From assembly GCF_900116365.1 (NCBI RefSeq), contig NZ_FPAG01000004.1, positions 171,935-235,934 on the forward strand: DNA of 64,000 nt. The letters are read 5' to 3'. The DNA is from Zhouia amylolytica. Lineage in GTDB: Bacteria; Bacteroidota; Bacteroidia; Flavobacteriales; Flavobacteriaceae. Both the position numbers and the translations under genes were made by a program. The notes under the pieces were generated by a model. It was given only the letters and a program-made list of their open reading frames with translations, searched no databases and was not told the DNA's origin. Positions within the stretch are counted from its first letter, which is position 1; each line of letters opens with the position of its first letter. This document shows positions 43,113 through 51,961 of this stretch, one piece after another.

Positions 43113-44195
43113 TTATTCTAAAGTTATATCCTCTAAAACTGTGGTTTCTCCAAGTTTTACTTCTACGTCAGTTATTTCTTTAGAAGAAAGGTCAGAGCCT
43201 TCTTCCGGAGTAAGTGTAACCGTATAGGTTCCGGGAAGAATACCTTCTAAAGTAAAAGTTCCGTCTTCGGCAGTAGTTGTCGAAATCGATTCAACTTCTC
43301 CTTCCTCACCTCCCTCAACAGGAACTTCGACAGAAATATTTACTGAAACGCCTTCATTAAGTATTTTACCGGAAATAGATCCCGTAGTAACTTCTTCTAA
43401 TTCAATTGTGCCCAGATCCAGGATTTCCCCATTAACTACTTCGATACCTTCAACAAGAGCATTTTCATACCCAGAATCTTCGGCTGTTGTTATCATAACT
43501 TCATGAGTCCCTTCCGGAACGCCATAAAGCATGAATACACCATTTTCGTCAGTGTAGGCAGAAATTGTAGTTTCTTCATCTAGTACAATGGAGGCCATTG
43601 ATTCGAAATCAGAAGGTGTTACAGTTCCGGTTACTATTCCTGAAGAAACTTCAGCACTTAATCTTAAAACAGGTTTTAAAATATACTTCCCTGAGTTTCC
43701 CGCTTGAACAATTGATTTATCCGCATCGAAGTCTATGGTAAACTCATAGCTGAAACCGGCTTCCAGTTCTTGATTAAGTTTTAATTTCAAACCTGATTGT
43801 TGAGCACTAGGCGTATCCAGATCAATTTCTTCTCCATCCACAACAATAGTGTTGTTGTCACCTAAGATCAGGCGAATTTGATCAACCATACCAGAAGGCA
43901 CTTCATTGTCAGCTAAAACAACATTAACACCTCCGGTTAATTCCAACAAATCATAGACGCCGGAGTTTATTTCTCCAATACTTTCCCAAGCTCCATTTTC
44001 GTCATATTGAACCATTACGTCCTGGACATCAATATTAACAGCATCATAATCCCCCGGAGCATCCGTTAGTTTCACAACAATATGCGAAGATCCGTCGACT
44101 TTTGTCGCTCCATCATCTTCACTACATGCAACAAATAATGTTGTAAAGGCGATAAGACTTAGGGTTTTTAATAAATTTTTTTTGAGTGATTTCAT
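43113..44195 (-). CDS. DUF4382 lipoprotein with carboxypeptidase-like beta domains
   Basis: A 360-aa predicted lipoprotein. The ATG at 44195 (MKSLKKNLLKTLSLIAF) is preferred over one 30 bp upstream because it gives a compact lipoprotein signal ending FVACSED. A DUF4382 domain covers about 30-180 (VVKLTDAPGDYDAVNIDVQD; IRLILGDNNTIVVDGEE). Two beta-sandwich repeats of the carboxypeptidase-regulatory (CarboxypepD_reg/SpaA-like) type follow (GIVTGTVTPSDF...; GSISGKILNEG...). All parts are exported and probably surface or periplasmic; the ligand is unknown. The terminator at 43052-43089 closes it. Confidence 0.85.
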   Translation of the reverse strand: MKSLKKNLLKTLSLIAFTTLFVACSEDDGATKVDGSSHIVVKLTDAPGDYDAVNIDVQDVMVQYDENGAWESIGEINSGVYDLLELTGGVNVVLADNEVPSGMVDQIRLILGDNNTIVVDGEEIDLDTPSAQQSGLKLKLNQELEAGFSYEFTIDFDADKSIVQAGNSGKYILKPVLRLSAEVSSGIVTGTVTPSDFESMASIVLDEETTISAYTDENGVFMLYGVPEGTHEVMITTAEDSGYENALVEGIEVVNGEILDLGTIELEEVTTGSISGKILNEGVSVNISVEVPVEGGEEGEVESISTTTAEDGTFTLEGILPGTYTVTLTPEEGSDLSSKEITDVEVKLGETTVLEDITLE

Positions 44196-44516
44196 AGATA
44201 AGACTTTTGTTATTATTATTTTCATATGGTAATTTATATACGGCTCTTAAAAGAGTTTAGATGTTAAAAAACCTTAAAACACTATTGATTGAAGGGATTT
44301 CTCAAGTATAAATTATTTAAAATTTTCTAATGTTACTGTTATAAATTCTTGGCTATAGGGGAGTTTAGCCTATGATGCTTTGTTTGTATAGCATGTAGAT
44401 TAAATCGGCAGAAAAACTATAAATATAGATTGCTTACAAAATCTGTGATAGTATTAATTCGCTGGGATAGAGAAACAATTTAAGAAAAAAATACAATAAA
44501 ATCTAAGAAAAGTATA
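44196..44516. other. divergent intergenic region between DUF4382 lipoprotein and SDR genes
   Basis: 321 bp without a gene. It holds a short palindrome CTCTTAAAAGAG (44244-44255). Both neighbouring starts point away from it, so it must contain two promoters, but I see no exact TAnnTTTG element. Confidence 0.55.
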
Positions 44517-45275
44517 ATGAACAATAAGACAGCTTTAATAACAGGTGCATCAAGTGGGATTGGTCTCGCAACAGCCAAAACATTTGCGGAAAATGGAATT
44601 AATCTCATTCTGTGTGGTAGAAGACAAGATCGACTGGAGCGTTTAAAGAACGACCTTACATCTAAAGTTTCTATTCATTTGTTAAATTTTGATGTTCGGG
44701 ATAGAGAAGCTGTTTTTAATGCTTTCGATTCATTGCCTGATGCTTTCAAGAGAATAGATATTCTGATTAATAATGCCGGTAACGCTCATGGTTTGGATTC
44801 CATAGACGAAGGAGATATTGATGACTGGGATATGATGATGGATATTAATGTAAAAGGCTTGCTATATGTAACAAAAGCTGTTCTGCCTCAAATGACCAAA
44901 AGAAAGGAAGGACATATTATAAATATTGGATCAACTGCAGGTAAGGAAGTATATCCAAATGGGAATGTTTATTGTGCTAGTAAGCATGCGGTTGATGCGT
45001 TGAATCAGGGAATGCGAATTGATCTTAATAAATTTGGGATTCGGGTAGGAGCTATAAATCCCGGAATGGTCAAAACGGAATTCAGCGACGTACGATTTAA
45101 AGGAGATAGTGAACGTGCCGATAATGTTTACCGTGGTTTTCAGCCTTTAAGTCCCGATGATATTTCAGAGATCATCTATTTTGTTGTTTCACGTCCGCAA
45201 CATGTTAATATTGCAGATCTTGTGGTTATGAGTACAGCTCAGGCCTCATCTACTATAGTTAATAAAGAGTTATGA
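44517..45275 (+). CDS. short-chain dehydrogenase/reductase (YdfG-like)
   Basis: A 252-aa classical SDR. The cofactor motif TGASSGIGLA is at residues 8-17, NNAGNAHG at about 86, catalytic Ser in INIGSTAG near 141, and the Tyr-x3-Lys pair in VYCASKHAVDALNQG near 155. The Arg in ILCGRRQDR after beta-2 suggests NADP. The family resembles E. coli YdfG (3-hydroxy acid dehydrogenase), but the substrate is not determined. The last bases overlap the AlbA_2-type gene by 4 bp (ATGA). Confidence 0.93.
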   Translation: MNNKTALITGASSGIGLATAKTFAENGINLILCGRRQDRLERLKNDLTSKVSIHLLNFDVRDREAVFNAFDSLPDAFKRIDILINNAGNAHGLDSIDEGDIDDWDMMMDINVKGLLYVTKAVLPQMTKRKEGHIINIGSTAGKEVYPNGNVYCASKHAVDALNQGMRIDLNKFGIRVGAINPGMVKTEFSDVRFKGDSERADNVYRGFQPLSPDDISEIIYFVVSRPQHVNIADLVVMSTAQASSTIVNKEL

Positions 45276-46408
45276 TTAACAAACGCCTTTTAGTTAAAAA
45301 CCTTCTTTCCCATAACGATGAAAACAGCTTTTATGATAAAAAGCGGTATGTTAATATTGGAGATAAAGAAGGGAAGGCTAAATTTTTAAAACACGTTTGT
45401 GCTCTGGCTAATTCTAACCCATTTAATAATTCTTTTATTGTGGTAGGAGTGGAAGATGCTACCAATGAAATTCTGGGAGTTGATTTTTTTGATGACAGTA
45501 AAATTCAAAATCTCGTGAATGCTTATTTGAGTAATCCGCCGATGATTTCTTATGAAAACATACCCTTTCCAAATTTGCCAGAAGGAAAAGTAGTTGGTCT
45601 TGTAACGATAAAGTCTACCGGAGCCTTATGTGCCCTTAGAAAGAATATCTGGAAGTATTGGGGTGGAACAGTGTTTTTCAGAGAGGGGAGCATAAGTATG
45701 CCACAAAGTTTTAACGTTGAAATAAAAGACGTTAACGCATCTATTGTAGCAGAAATAGAGCAACATGCGAGCAATAACATAGAATTAACTTTAGACGGGG
45801 TAATTGATTTTTTAAACAATCGTCATGCCGATCTGGAGTCTAGCTATAAGGTTTTTAAAGAACAGTTTGTGGTTTGTTGGGCAGGTCAGACCAAAAAAGT
45901 AAATGAAAATGTTTATTATTCAAGGCTTGATATCGAGCTTATAAATGAGCAGGTTAAGCTTTTTTATTCGGCTTTGGATGAAGTGGAAGTCACGGTTACA
46001 GAAGACATGTTCACCATTACGGAATATGTGCAATTGGGATTGAACGATCAACAAAAGTATTATCCATTGGAGAAAGTGGTAATTAAATTTAAAAACAACG
46101 GGACCTATAAAATAGATAGTACTTTGTTATTTGAACCTCCTCAATTCGATCGTAAAATGCTGTATCATATCTTTAACAATAATAATTCAATACTTGAAAA
46201 GTTAAAGAAAGGAGTCACCTTAAATGCTCAGAATAAAAAAGATATAAAAAATCTGCCTGCAACCCATCTTATTTGTTTTTTAAATGGATTTGAAGGCGCT
46301 AAGCAAATGCTTGAAGATTATAGATGGTTTGTTAAGGAGTATGATCTAAAAATTTACAGATCATTAAAAGAGGCATTAAGAATTTTAAGAAAGGTTAAAT
46401 ATGCTTAA
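45272..46408 (+). CDS. AlbA_2/Schlafen-like putative nucleic-acid-binding protein
   Basis: A 378-aa cytoplasmic protein. The N-terminal ~140 residues match the AlbA_2/Schlafen AAA_4-type pattern: KAKFLKHVCALANSNPFNNSFIVVGVEDAT, then GVDFFDD, VVGLVTIKSTG and GTVFFREGSISMP, where the family has its GS-x-R-type loop. The remaining 230 residues are unlike anything I know. The domain binds nucleic acid in other contexts and has no true AAA core despite the old name. It starts inside the SDR stop codon, so translation is coupled; the functional link is unknown. Confidence 0.75.
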   Translation: MINKRLLVKNLLSHNDENSFYDKKRYVNIGDKEGKAKFLKHVCALANSNPFNNSFIVVGVEDATNEILGVDFFDDSKIQNLVNAYLSNPPMISYENIPFPNLPEGKVVGLVTIKSTGALCALRKNIWKYWGGTVFFREGSISMPQSFNVEIKDVNASIVAEIEQHASNNIELTLDGVIDFLNNRHADLESSYKVFKEQFVVCWAGQTKKVNENVYYSRLDIELINEQVKLFYSALDEVEVTVTEDMFTITEYVQLGLNDQQKYYPLEKVVIKFKNNGTYKIDSTLLFEPPQFDRKMLYHIFNNNNSILEKLKKGVTLNAQNKKDIKNLPATHLICFLNGFEGAKQMLEDYRWFVKEYDLKIYRSLKEALRILRKVKYA

Positions 46409-46426
46409 TCAGTATTACAACTTTTT

Positions 46427-46455
46427 TTTGAATAGAAACTCAACAGCTATCTTTG
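46427..46455 (+). promoter_or_regulatory. complete Bacteroidota-type promoter for the phosphatase gene
   Basis: TTTG (46427-46430), a 17-bp spacer, then TATCTTTG (46448-46455), an exact match to the TTTG...TAnnTTTG consensus at an accepted distance. Transcription would start about 46462, 12 nt ahead of the ATG. Confidence 0.75.
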
Positions 46456-46473
46456 TTTAAAAAGATTTAGTTT

Positions 46474-47205
46474 ATGCCTCAAAGAACTTTAGTTGTAGGA
46501 GATATTCATGGTGCTTTCAAGGCATTGATACAGGTGCTGGAAAGAGCAGGAGTCAGTCAAAATGATAAATTGATTTTTTTAGGGGATTATGTTGATGGAT
46601 GGAGTCAGTCTCCAGAGGTGATAGATTATCTAATAGAGTTAAATAGTAAAAACGAATGTGTTTTTATAAGAGGGAATCACGATGATCTATTCCGAAAATG
46701 GCTGGATGAGAGAAAGCATAACCCTCAATGGCTAATTCATGGTGGTCAGGCAACTCTTGATGCGTATAATCTGTTGGAAGAAAATATTGTTAATATTCAT
46801 AAGGGTTTTTTAGAGTCATTAGAAAATTATCATTTGGATGATAAAAATCGTCTTTATGTGCATGCCGGGTTCACAAATCTTCATGGGGTAGATTATGAGT
46901 ATTTCCCTAAAATGCTTTATTGGGATCGATCGTTATGGGAAATGGTATTAGCCCTGGATCCTGAATTATCTAAAACATCAGATAGGTACCCTAAACGTAT
47001 TCAGCACTACAAAGAGATTTACATCGGGCATACCCCGACAACCAGGATAGGTCAAACCAAGCCTGTTAAAGCAGCCAACGTTTGGAACCTGGATACAGGA
47101 GCCGCCTACAAAAGTCCTCTCACCATAATGGATGCTGATACCAAAGAATTTTGGCAAAGTGATAATGTAAACTTACTATATCCGAATGAAAAAGGAAGAA
47201 ACTAG
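46474..47205 (+). CDS. PPP-type metallophosphatase (protein phosphatase/ApaH-like)
   Basis: A 243-aa phosphoprotein-phosphatase-family enzyme with all metal-binding motifs: GDIHG at residues 9-13, GDYVDG at about 37, RGNHDD at about 68, HAGFT at about 130 and YIGHTPTT at about 189. Such enzymes dephosphorylate Ser/Thr proteins or cleave diadenosine polyphosphates, and the sequence alone does not say which. It is cytoplasmic and has its own good promoter upstream. Exonuclease III follows after 60 bp. Confidence 0.9.
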   Translation: MPQRTLVVGDIHGAFKALIQVLERAGVSQNDKLIFLGDYVDGWSQSPEVIDYLIELNSKNECVFIRGNHDDLFRKWLDERKHNPQWLIHGGQATLDAYNLLEENIVNIHKGFLESLENYHLDDKNRLYVHAGFTNLHGVDYEYFPKMLYWDRSLWEMVLALDPELSKTSDRYPKRIQHYKEIYIGHTPTTRIGQTKPVKAANVWNLDTGAAYKSPLTIMDADTKEFWQSDNVNLLYPNEKGRN

Positions 47206-47265
47206 TTTCTTTTCATTCTCGCAACAAAGTGAAATTACTATTTTAGCCTTCATAAAATGATTTAG

Positions 47266-48030
47266 ATGAAAATTATTTCCTATAATGTTAATGGTGTTAG
47301 AGCCGCGCTAAGAAAAGGATTGATAGATTGGTTGAAGAGCGCTGACCCCGATGTACTCTGTTTGCAAGAAATTAAGGCTATGAAGGAACAAGTAGACCTT
47401 GATTTATTCGAGGAAATAGGGTATAAGTATCACTATTGGTTTAGTGCTGAAAAAAAAGGATATAGTGGAGTAGCAATTCTTTCAAAAAAAGAACCAGATC
47501 ATGTAGAGTTTGGAACAGGAATTGATTATATGGACGCTGAAGGCAGAAATCTTAGAGCTGATTTTAACGGTTTGTCGGTGATGAGTTTGTATCTGCCATC
47601 CGGGACTAATTTGGCTCGCTTGGAGCATAAGTTTAAGTATATGGATGATTTTCAGGAATATGTGGACGGTCTGAAACAGGAAAAGCCAAATTTGGTAATC
47701 TGTGGAGACTATAATATATGTCATCAAGCTATCGATATTCATGATCCAGTGCGTAATGCAAAAGTTTCTGGTTTTTTACCTGAAGAGCGTAAATGGTTAG
47801 ATGGATTTATTAATAAAGGGTTTATCGATAGTTTCAGGTATCTTAATAAAGAACCTCATAATTATTCATGGTGGACTTACAGGGCAAATGCAAGAGCCAA
47901 TAATAAGGGTTGGCGTATTGATTACAATATGGTTTCAGAACCTTTGCAAGAAAATATTAAAAGAGCCGTTATATTACCAGAAGCAAAGCATAGCGATCAT
48001 TGTCCTATAATGGTTGAACTGGATGTTTAA
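47266..48030 (+). CDS. xth: exodeoxyribonuclease III (AP endonuclease)
   Basis: Base-excision-repair AP endonuclease and 3'-5' exonuclease, 254 aa. Diagnostic motifs are SYNVNGVRAALRKG at the N-terminus, LCLQEIKA with the metal-binding Glu, YSGVAILSK, LVICGDYNICH (Asp and Asn of the active site), WWTYRANARANNKGWRIDY and KHSDHCPI with the catalytic Asp-His at the C-terminus. It is soluble. The OmpA lipoprotein gene follows after 25 bp. Confidence 0.96.
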   Translation: MKIISYNVNGVRAALRKGLIDWLKSADPDVLCLQEIKAMKEQVDLDLFEEIGYKYHYWFSAEKKGYSGVAILSKKEPDHVEFGTGIDYMDAEGRNLRADFNGLSVMSLYLPSGTNLARLEHKFKYMDDFQEYVDGLKQEKPNLVICGDYNICHQAIDIHDPVRNAKVSGFLPEERKWLDGFINKGFIDSFRYLNKEPHNYSWWTYRANARANNKGWRIDYNMVSEPLQENIKRAVILPEAKHSDHCPIMVELDV

Positions 48031-48055
48031 AATAGAATCCCCCAAAATTATACTT

Positions 48056-49015
48056 ATGTTAAAAAAAATATTTGTTGGAACAGTGTTAATTGCAATGGCA
48101 TCTTCTTGTGTGTCATCCAAAGTTTATAATGATTTAGAAAGTCGTTATGCAAAATTGAGACAGGAGAGAAATGAGTTAGCTAATGAGAATCAGGAGCTTG
48201 AATCGACTAATAACAAATTGAATAATGGTGTTAGGGTCCTTCAGGAGGCTTATGAGAAGGTGGTTGCTGAGCGCGATCAATTACGTCAGGATTATGAAGC
48301 TACCAAATCTCAATTGACAAAGCTGCAAGAATCTTATGATGCCTTAGAGAAACAAAGTAGTTCTGCAATTGCAGAAAATTCAAGGAAGAATAGAGAGTTG
48401 TTAACACAACTGGAAGAAAAGGAAAGAGTTTTAGCGGAAGAACAGGCTCGACTAGAACAACTAAAATCCGAGTTAGATAGTCGCTCCCAGAGGGTAAATG
48501 AACTGGAAGGTTTAATAGCATCTAAGGACGCGGCAATGAGACAATTAAAAGATGCTATTTCAAAAGCACTCTTAGATTTTGAAGGTAAGGGACTCACCGT
48601 TGAACAAAGAGATGGGAAGGTTTATGTTTCTATGGAAAATAAATTACTGTTTCAGAGTGGGAGCTGGGCTGTAGGAAGCGAAGGTCAGAGGGCCGTTCGC
48701 CAATTAGCAAGTGTGTTGGCTCAAAATCCGGAAATAAATATCTTAATTGAAGGTCATACAGATAATGTACCATATCGCGGTAATGGATCTTTAGATGATA
48801 ATTGGGATTTATCAACTAAAAGAGCAACCGCAATTGTGAGATTGCTTGTGAAAAACACTGGGATTGATCCTAACAATCTTACTGCTGCTGGACGAGGGGA
48901 GTATGCTCCCGTTGCTTCAAACTCTACTGTTGATGGGAAAGCTAAGAACAGACGTATTGAAGTGGTGTTAACCCCGAAGCTTGATGAGGTTACAAGATTG
49001 TTAAACGATATGTAG
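48056..49015 (+). CDS. OmpA-family peptidoglycan-binding lipoprotein with coiled coil
   Basis: A 319-aa predicted lipoprotein (MLKKIFVGTVLIAMASSC, Cys18). A long coiled coil (about 28-175, LRQERNELANENQELESTNN) is followed by an OmpA C-terminal domain (about 185-315) with LLFQSGSWAVG, NILIEGHTDNVPYRG, and NRRIEVVLTP, which binds peptidoglycan. I chose the ATG at 48056; an upstream in-frame ATG at 48014 lies inside xth and spoils the signal peptide. A strong terminator follows at 49039. Confidence 0.93.
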   Translation: MLKKIFVGTVLIAMASSCVSSKVYNDLESRYAKLRQERNELANENQELESTNNKLNNGVRVLQEAYEKVVAERDQLRQDYEATKSQLTKLQESYDALEKQSSSAIAENSRKNRELLTQLEEKERVLAEEQARLEQLKSELDSRSQRVNELEGLIASKDAAMRQLKDAISKALLDFEGKGLTVEQRDGKVYVSMENKLLFQSGSWAVGSEGQRAVRQLASVLAQNPEINILIEGHTDNVPYRGNGSLDDNWDLSTKRATAIVRLLVKNTGIDPNNLTAAGRGEYAPVASNSTVDGKAKNRRIEVVLTPKLDEVTRLLNDM

Positions 49016-49038
49016 AATAATATTGATTCTTTAACTTT

Positions 49039-49070
49039 GAACCTCGCGTTATGCGAGGTTCTTTTTTTTT
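49039..49070 (+). terminator. strong rho-independent terminator after the OmpA lipoprotein gene
   Basis: Perfect 9-bp stem GAACCTCGC (49039-49047) with GCGAGGTTC (49053-49061), 5-nt loop, then nine T. Confidence 0.95.
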
Positions 49071-49091
49071 AAATAATAAATTATTTGCACT

Positions 49092-50126
49092 ATGAAGTAT
49101 ACAAAACTACCTAATACGGATCTAAAAGTTAGTAAAATATGTTTAGGGACGATGACCTGGGGCGAGCAGAATACAGAATCAGAGGGGCACGCTCAAATGG
49201 ATTTAGCCGTTGATCAGGGCGTGAATTTCTTTGATACTGCTGAATTGTATTCTGTGCCGGCAAAAAAAGAAACTCAGGGTTCAACCGAAAGTATTATAGG
49301 GAGCTGGTTTAAGAAAACTGGCAAACGTGATCAGATCGTTTTAGCTTCGAAAATAGCAGGACCTGGATTTTCCAACAGTCATATTCGAAATAACGGATAT
49401 AGCAAAGAAGCTATTACAGAGGCGATTGATCAAAGTCTATGTCGCTTGCAAACTGATTATATTGACCTGTATCAATTACATTGGCCTGAGCGTAACACTA
49501 ATTTTTTTGGAACCCGGGGGTATGTTCATCAGGAAGATGAGAAATGGAAAGATAACTTCAGCGAAGTTTTAGTGACTTTGGAAGGATTTATCAAACAGGG
49601 AAAGATAAGACATATAGGGCTTTCGAATGAAACTCCATATGGTATTATGAGGTTTTTGGAGGCAAGTAAAGAAAATGATCTGCCGAGAATTTCGACGGTA
49701 CAAAATCCGTATAGCTTATTGAACAGGTTGTATGAAATAGGGAGTGCCGAAATTTCTATGCGGGAAGATATCGGTCTTTTACCTTATTCACCGTTGGGTT
49801 TTGGTCGTCTTACGGAAAAACACATTCTGGGAACTCCTAAGGATTCAAGAATTGCATTATTTCCGATGTTTAGCAGATACAATGGGGAGAACTCTAAAAA
49901 GGCAGCTAAGATGTATTATGACCTGGCAAAGGATAACGGATTATCATTAGCTCAAATGGCCTTGGCATTTGTGAATCAGCAGCCATTTGTAACCAGTAAT
50001 ATTATTGGTGCAACGAATTTGGAGCAATTAAAAGAGAATATAGATAGTGTACATGTTGATTTAACTGCTGAAATAATTAAAGGGATTAACAAAATTCATG
50101 AATTGGTTCCAAATCCGGCGCCATAA
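49092..50126 (+). CDS. aldo/keto reductase (Tas-like)
   Basis: A 344-aa NADPH-dependent (beta/alpha)8 barrel reductase. Catalytic tetrad residues are visible: Asp in FFDTAELYSVP (with Tyr following), Lys in IVLASKIAG, and His in YQLHWPERN. The RGYVHQEDEKW insertion and overall length match the Tas subgroup. The substrate is unknown. It is followed by a DJ-1/PfpI-AraC regulator gene. Confidence 0.92.
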   Translation: MKYTKLPNTDLKVSKICLGTMTWGEQNTESEGHAQMDLAVDQGVNFFDTAELYSVPAKKETQGSTESIIGSWFKKTGKRDQIVLASKIAGPGFSNSHIRNNGYSKEAITEAIDQSLCRLQTDYIDLYQLHWPERNTNFFGTRGYVHQEDEKWKDNFSEVLVTLEGFIKQGKIRHIGLSNETPYGIMRFLEASKENDLPRISTVQNPYSLLNRLYEIGSAEISMREDIGLLPYSPLGFGRLTEKHILGTPKDSRIALFPMFSRYNGENSKKAAKMYYDLAKDNGLSLAQMALAFVNQQPFVTSNIIGATNLEQLKENIDSVHVDLTAEIIKGINKIHELVPNPAP

Positions 50127-50214
50127 TAATAAATTCAATAAGGAGATTTTTCTCGTTCTGTTTTGAGAATGCCCTGAAAGTTTCGATGTAATACTCATTA
50201 AATTTATCTCAAGG

Positions 50215-51132
50215 ATGCAAACAGTTTATTTTTATATAACCAATCAGGTTCATTTACTTGATTTAAGTGGTGTTTTGCAAGTATTTCAAGAAGCTAAAGA
50301 GTTAGGGTTTGATTATGGTTTAGAATTCATTAGTGATCGTCCTGTAATTAATAGTTCTGCAGGATTAAAGCTGAATTCCTTAGTTCATTATAGCGAAACC
50401 CAGCCGGGCGAAAAAGATTTTGTTTTCATACCCGGATTTAATACAGAGCAGAGCGATACTCTTATGGATGGAGCTCCTTTTTTTGAATGGCTAAGAAATG
50501 TAAACAATCATGGGGCTACTATTTGTAGTATTTGTACTGGTGCATTTCTTTTAGCAAAGTCAGGTTTGTTAGACCATAAGATGTGCACCACTCATTGGAG
50601 ATATATTGATCTGTTGAAGACTAAGTTCCCTTTTGTAAAAGTCAAAAACAATAAATTATTTGTACAATCAGGTAATATTTTCACTAGCGCGGGGGTGGCC
50701 ACAGGTATAGACTTAGCTTTGTTTTTAATTGAAGAAAGCCATGGAAAGCTGAATGCAATCAGGATAGCTAAAGAATTGGCAGTATACATAAGAAGAAATG
50801 GAACTGATGAGCAGGAGAGTGTTTTTTTACAGTTTAGAGACCATCAAGATCAGAAAGTACATATAGTTCAAGATTGGATAATTCATAATTTAGAGAAAAC
50901 TTCCACCCTAGAGTCATTAGCTGAAATAGTTCATACAAGTCCTAGAAATTTATCTCGTATTTTTAAAAAACATACAGGAGTGACTATTGCTGAATATCGA
51001 ACAAAGTTAAGAGTTGAAAAAGCTACAAGTTTGGTAGAAGATTCAGGATATAAACTGGACTATATTGCGCGGTTGTGTGGTTACAAAACATCCCGTCAAT
51101 TACGAGAAGTTTTAGATAAAAGTTCGCTTTGA
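50215..51132 (+). CDS. GlxA-type regulator: DJ-1/PfpI domain fused to AraC DNA-binding domain
   Basis: A 305-aa protein. The N-terminal DJ-1/PfpI domain (about 1-190) keeps the nucleophile-elbow sequence ATICSICTGAFLLAKSGLLD and the MCTTHWRY motif. The AraC-type HTH pair (about 215-305: TSTLESLAEIVHTSPRNLSRIFKKH; LDYIARLCGYKTSRQLREV) follows. Such regulators sense small reactive or amine compounds. The following gene encodes a stand-alone DJ-1/PfpI protein, a plausible target. Confidence 0.92.
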   Translation: MQTVYFYITNQVHLLDLSGVLQVFQEAKELGFDYGLEFISDRPVINSSAGLKLNSLVHYSETQPGEKDFVFIPGFNTEQSDTLMDGAPFFEWLRNVNNHGATICSICTGAFLLAKSGLLDHKMCTTHWRYIDLLKTKFPFVKVKNNKLFVQSGNIFTSAGVATGIDLALFLIEESHGKLNAIRIAKELAVYIRRNGTDEQESVFLQFRDHQDQKVHIVQDWIIHNLEKTSTLESLAEIVHTSPRNLSRIFKKHTGVTIAEYRTKLRVEKATSLVEDSGYKLDYIARLCGYKTSRQLREVLDKSSL

Positions 51133-51170
51133 CATCTTCGTTATGTCTCAAAACCTCCAACTAATGTCCT

Positions 51171-51200
51171 TTTCTTACATTCAATAGGCGGTTACATTTG
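51171..51200 (+). promoter_or_regulatory. putative promoter of the DJ-1/PfpI gene
   Basis: TTTC (51171-51174), an 18-bp spacer and TACATTTG (51193-51200), an exact TAnnTTTG -7 box, 26 bp upstream of the ATG at 51227. Confidence 0.55.
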
Positions 51201-51226
51201 TTGTTGCTAATCATTAAATTAAATTC

Positions 51227-51811
51227 ATGAAAAAAAATGTAGCTATTCTTGTTTTTGATGACGCTGAAGTATTAGATTTTTCAGGTCCGTTTGAAGTTTT
51301 TGCAGTAGCATCACAAGTGCATGATCATAAGCTTTTTAATGTTTTTACTGTCGCAAAAACGCAAGAATCTATTACGGCAGTAAATGGTCTTTCAGTGAAC
51401 CCTAATTATTCTATTAAAGATACTCCTAATATTGATATCTTAATTATAGCAGGTGGGCAGGGGACAACTCCGTTACTTAAAGACGTTGAAATTTTGAAAT
51501 GGGTACAAGAGGTCCATAAAACGACAGCTTTAACTGTAAGTATATGTTCTGGTTCTAGAATTTTAGGAAAGCTCGGACTTTTAGATAATAAATCATATTG
51601 TACACATCACCAGGTTTATGACAGTATGCAGGAAATTGTTCCTACAGGTATTCCTGAGAAGGAGAAGAGGTTTGTGAATTCTGGAAAAATTTATACCTCT
51701 GGAGGTATATCAGCTGGAATAGACCTTTCTTTTCATATCGTAGAAAAATTACACGGTAGTAAAATCACGAATAATACTGCTAGGTATATGGAATATAATA
51801 GGGTCGATTAA
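51227..51811 (+). CDS. stand-alone DJ-1/PfpI-family protein
   Basis: A 194-aa single-domain DJ-1/PfpI protein. The nucleophile Cys lies in LTVSICSGSRILGKLGLLD near residue 106. The CTHH sequence of SYCTHHQVYD matches the CTTHW position of the GlxA-type domain, with His for Trp. Relatives include isonitrile hydratase and GATase1-like hydrolases. It is not an ortholog of the domain in the preceding regulator, but the two share the same architecture. It has its own promoter. Confidence 0.88.
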   Translation: MKKNVAILVFDDAEVLDFSGPFEVFAVASQVHDHKLFNVFTVAKTQESITAVNGLSVNPNYSIKDTPNIDILIIAGGQGTTPLLKDVEILKWVQEVHKTTALTVSICSGSRILGKLGLLDNKSYCTHHQVYDSMQEIVPTGIPEKEKRFVNSGKIYTSGGISAGIDLSFHIVEKLHGSKITNNTARYMEYNRVD

Positions 51812-51961
51812 AAAGAAAAAAATCAAGTATCGAGAATGTCTCTCAGGTTCGTTCAGTTTTTTAAAAAAGAAGTTAAATCTTTAAGGGTTATATGATTTAA
51901 AAAAATGATTAATGACACCGGGATTTTTAATAATCTGTACGCTCTCTGGGGCTGAGGTGCT

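Noticed and set aside
44517..46408. Toxin-antitoxin or defence module (SDR plus Schlafen-like protein)
   Set aside because: The dehydrogenase has intact catalytic residues and typical metabolic features, and no nuclease, helicase or other defence gene is nearby.
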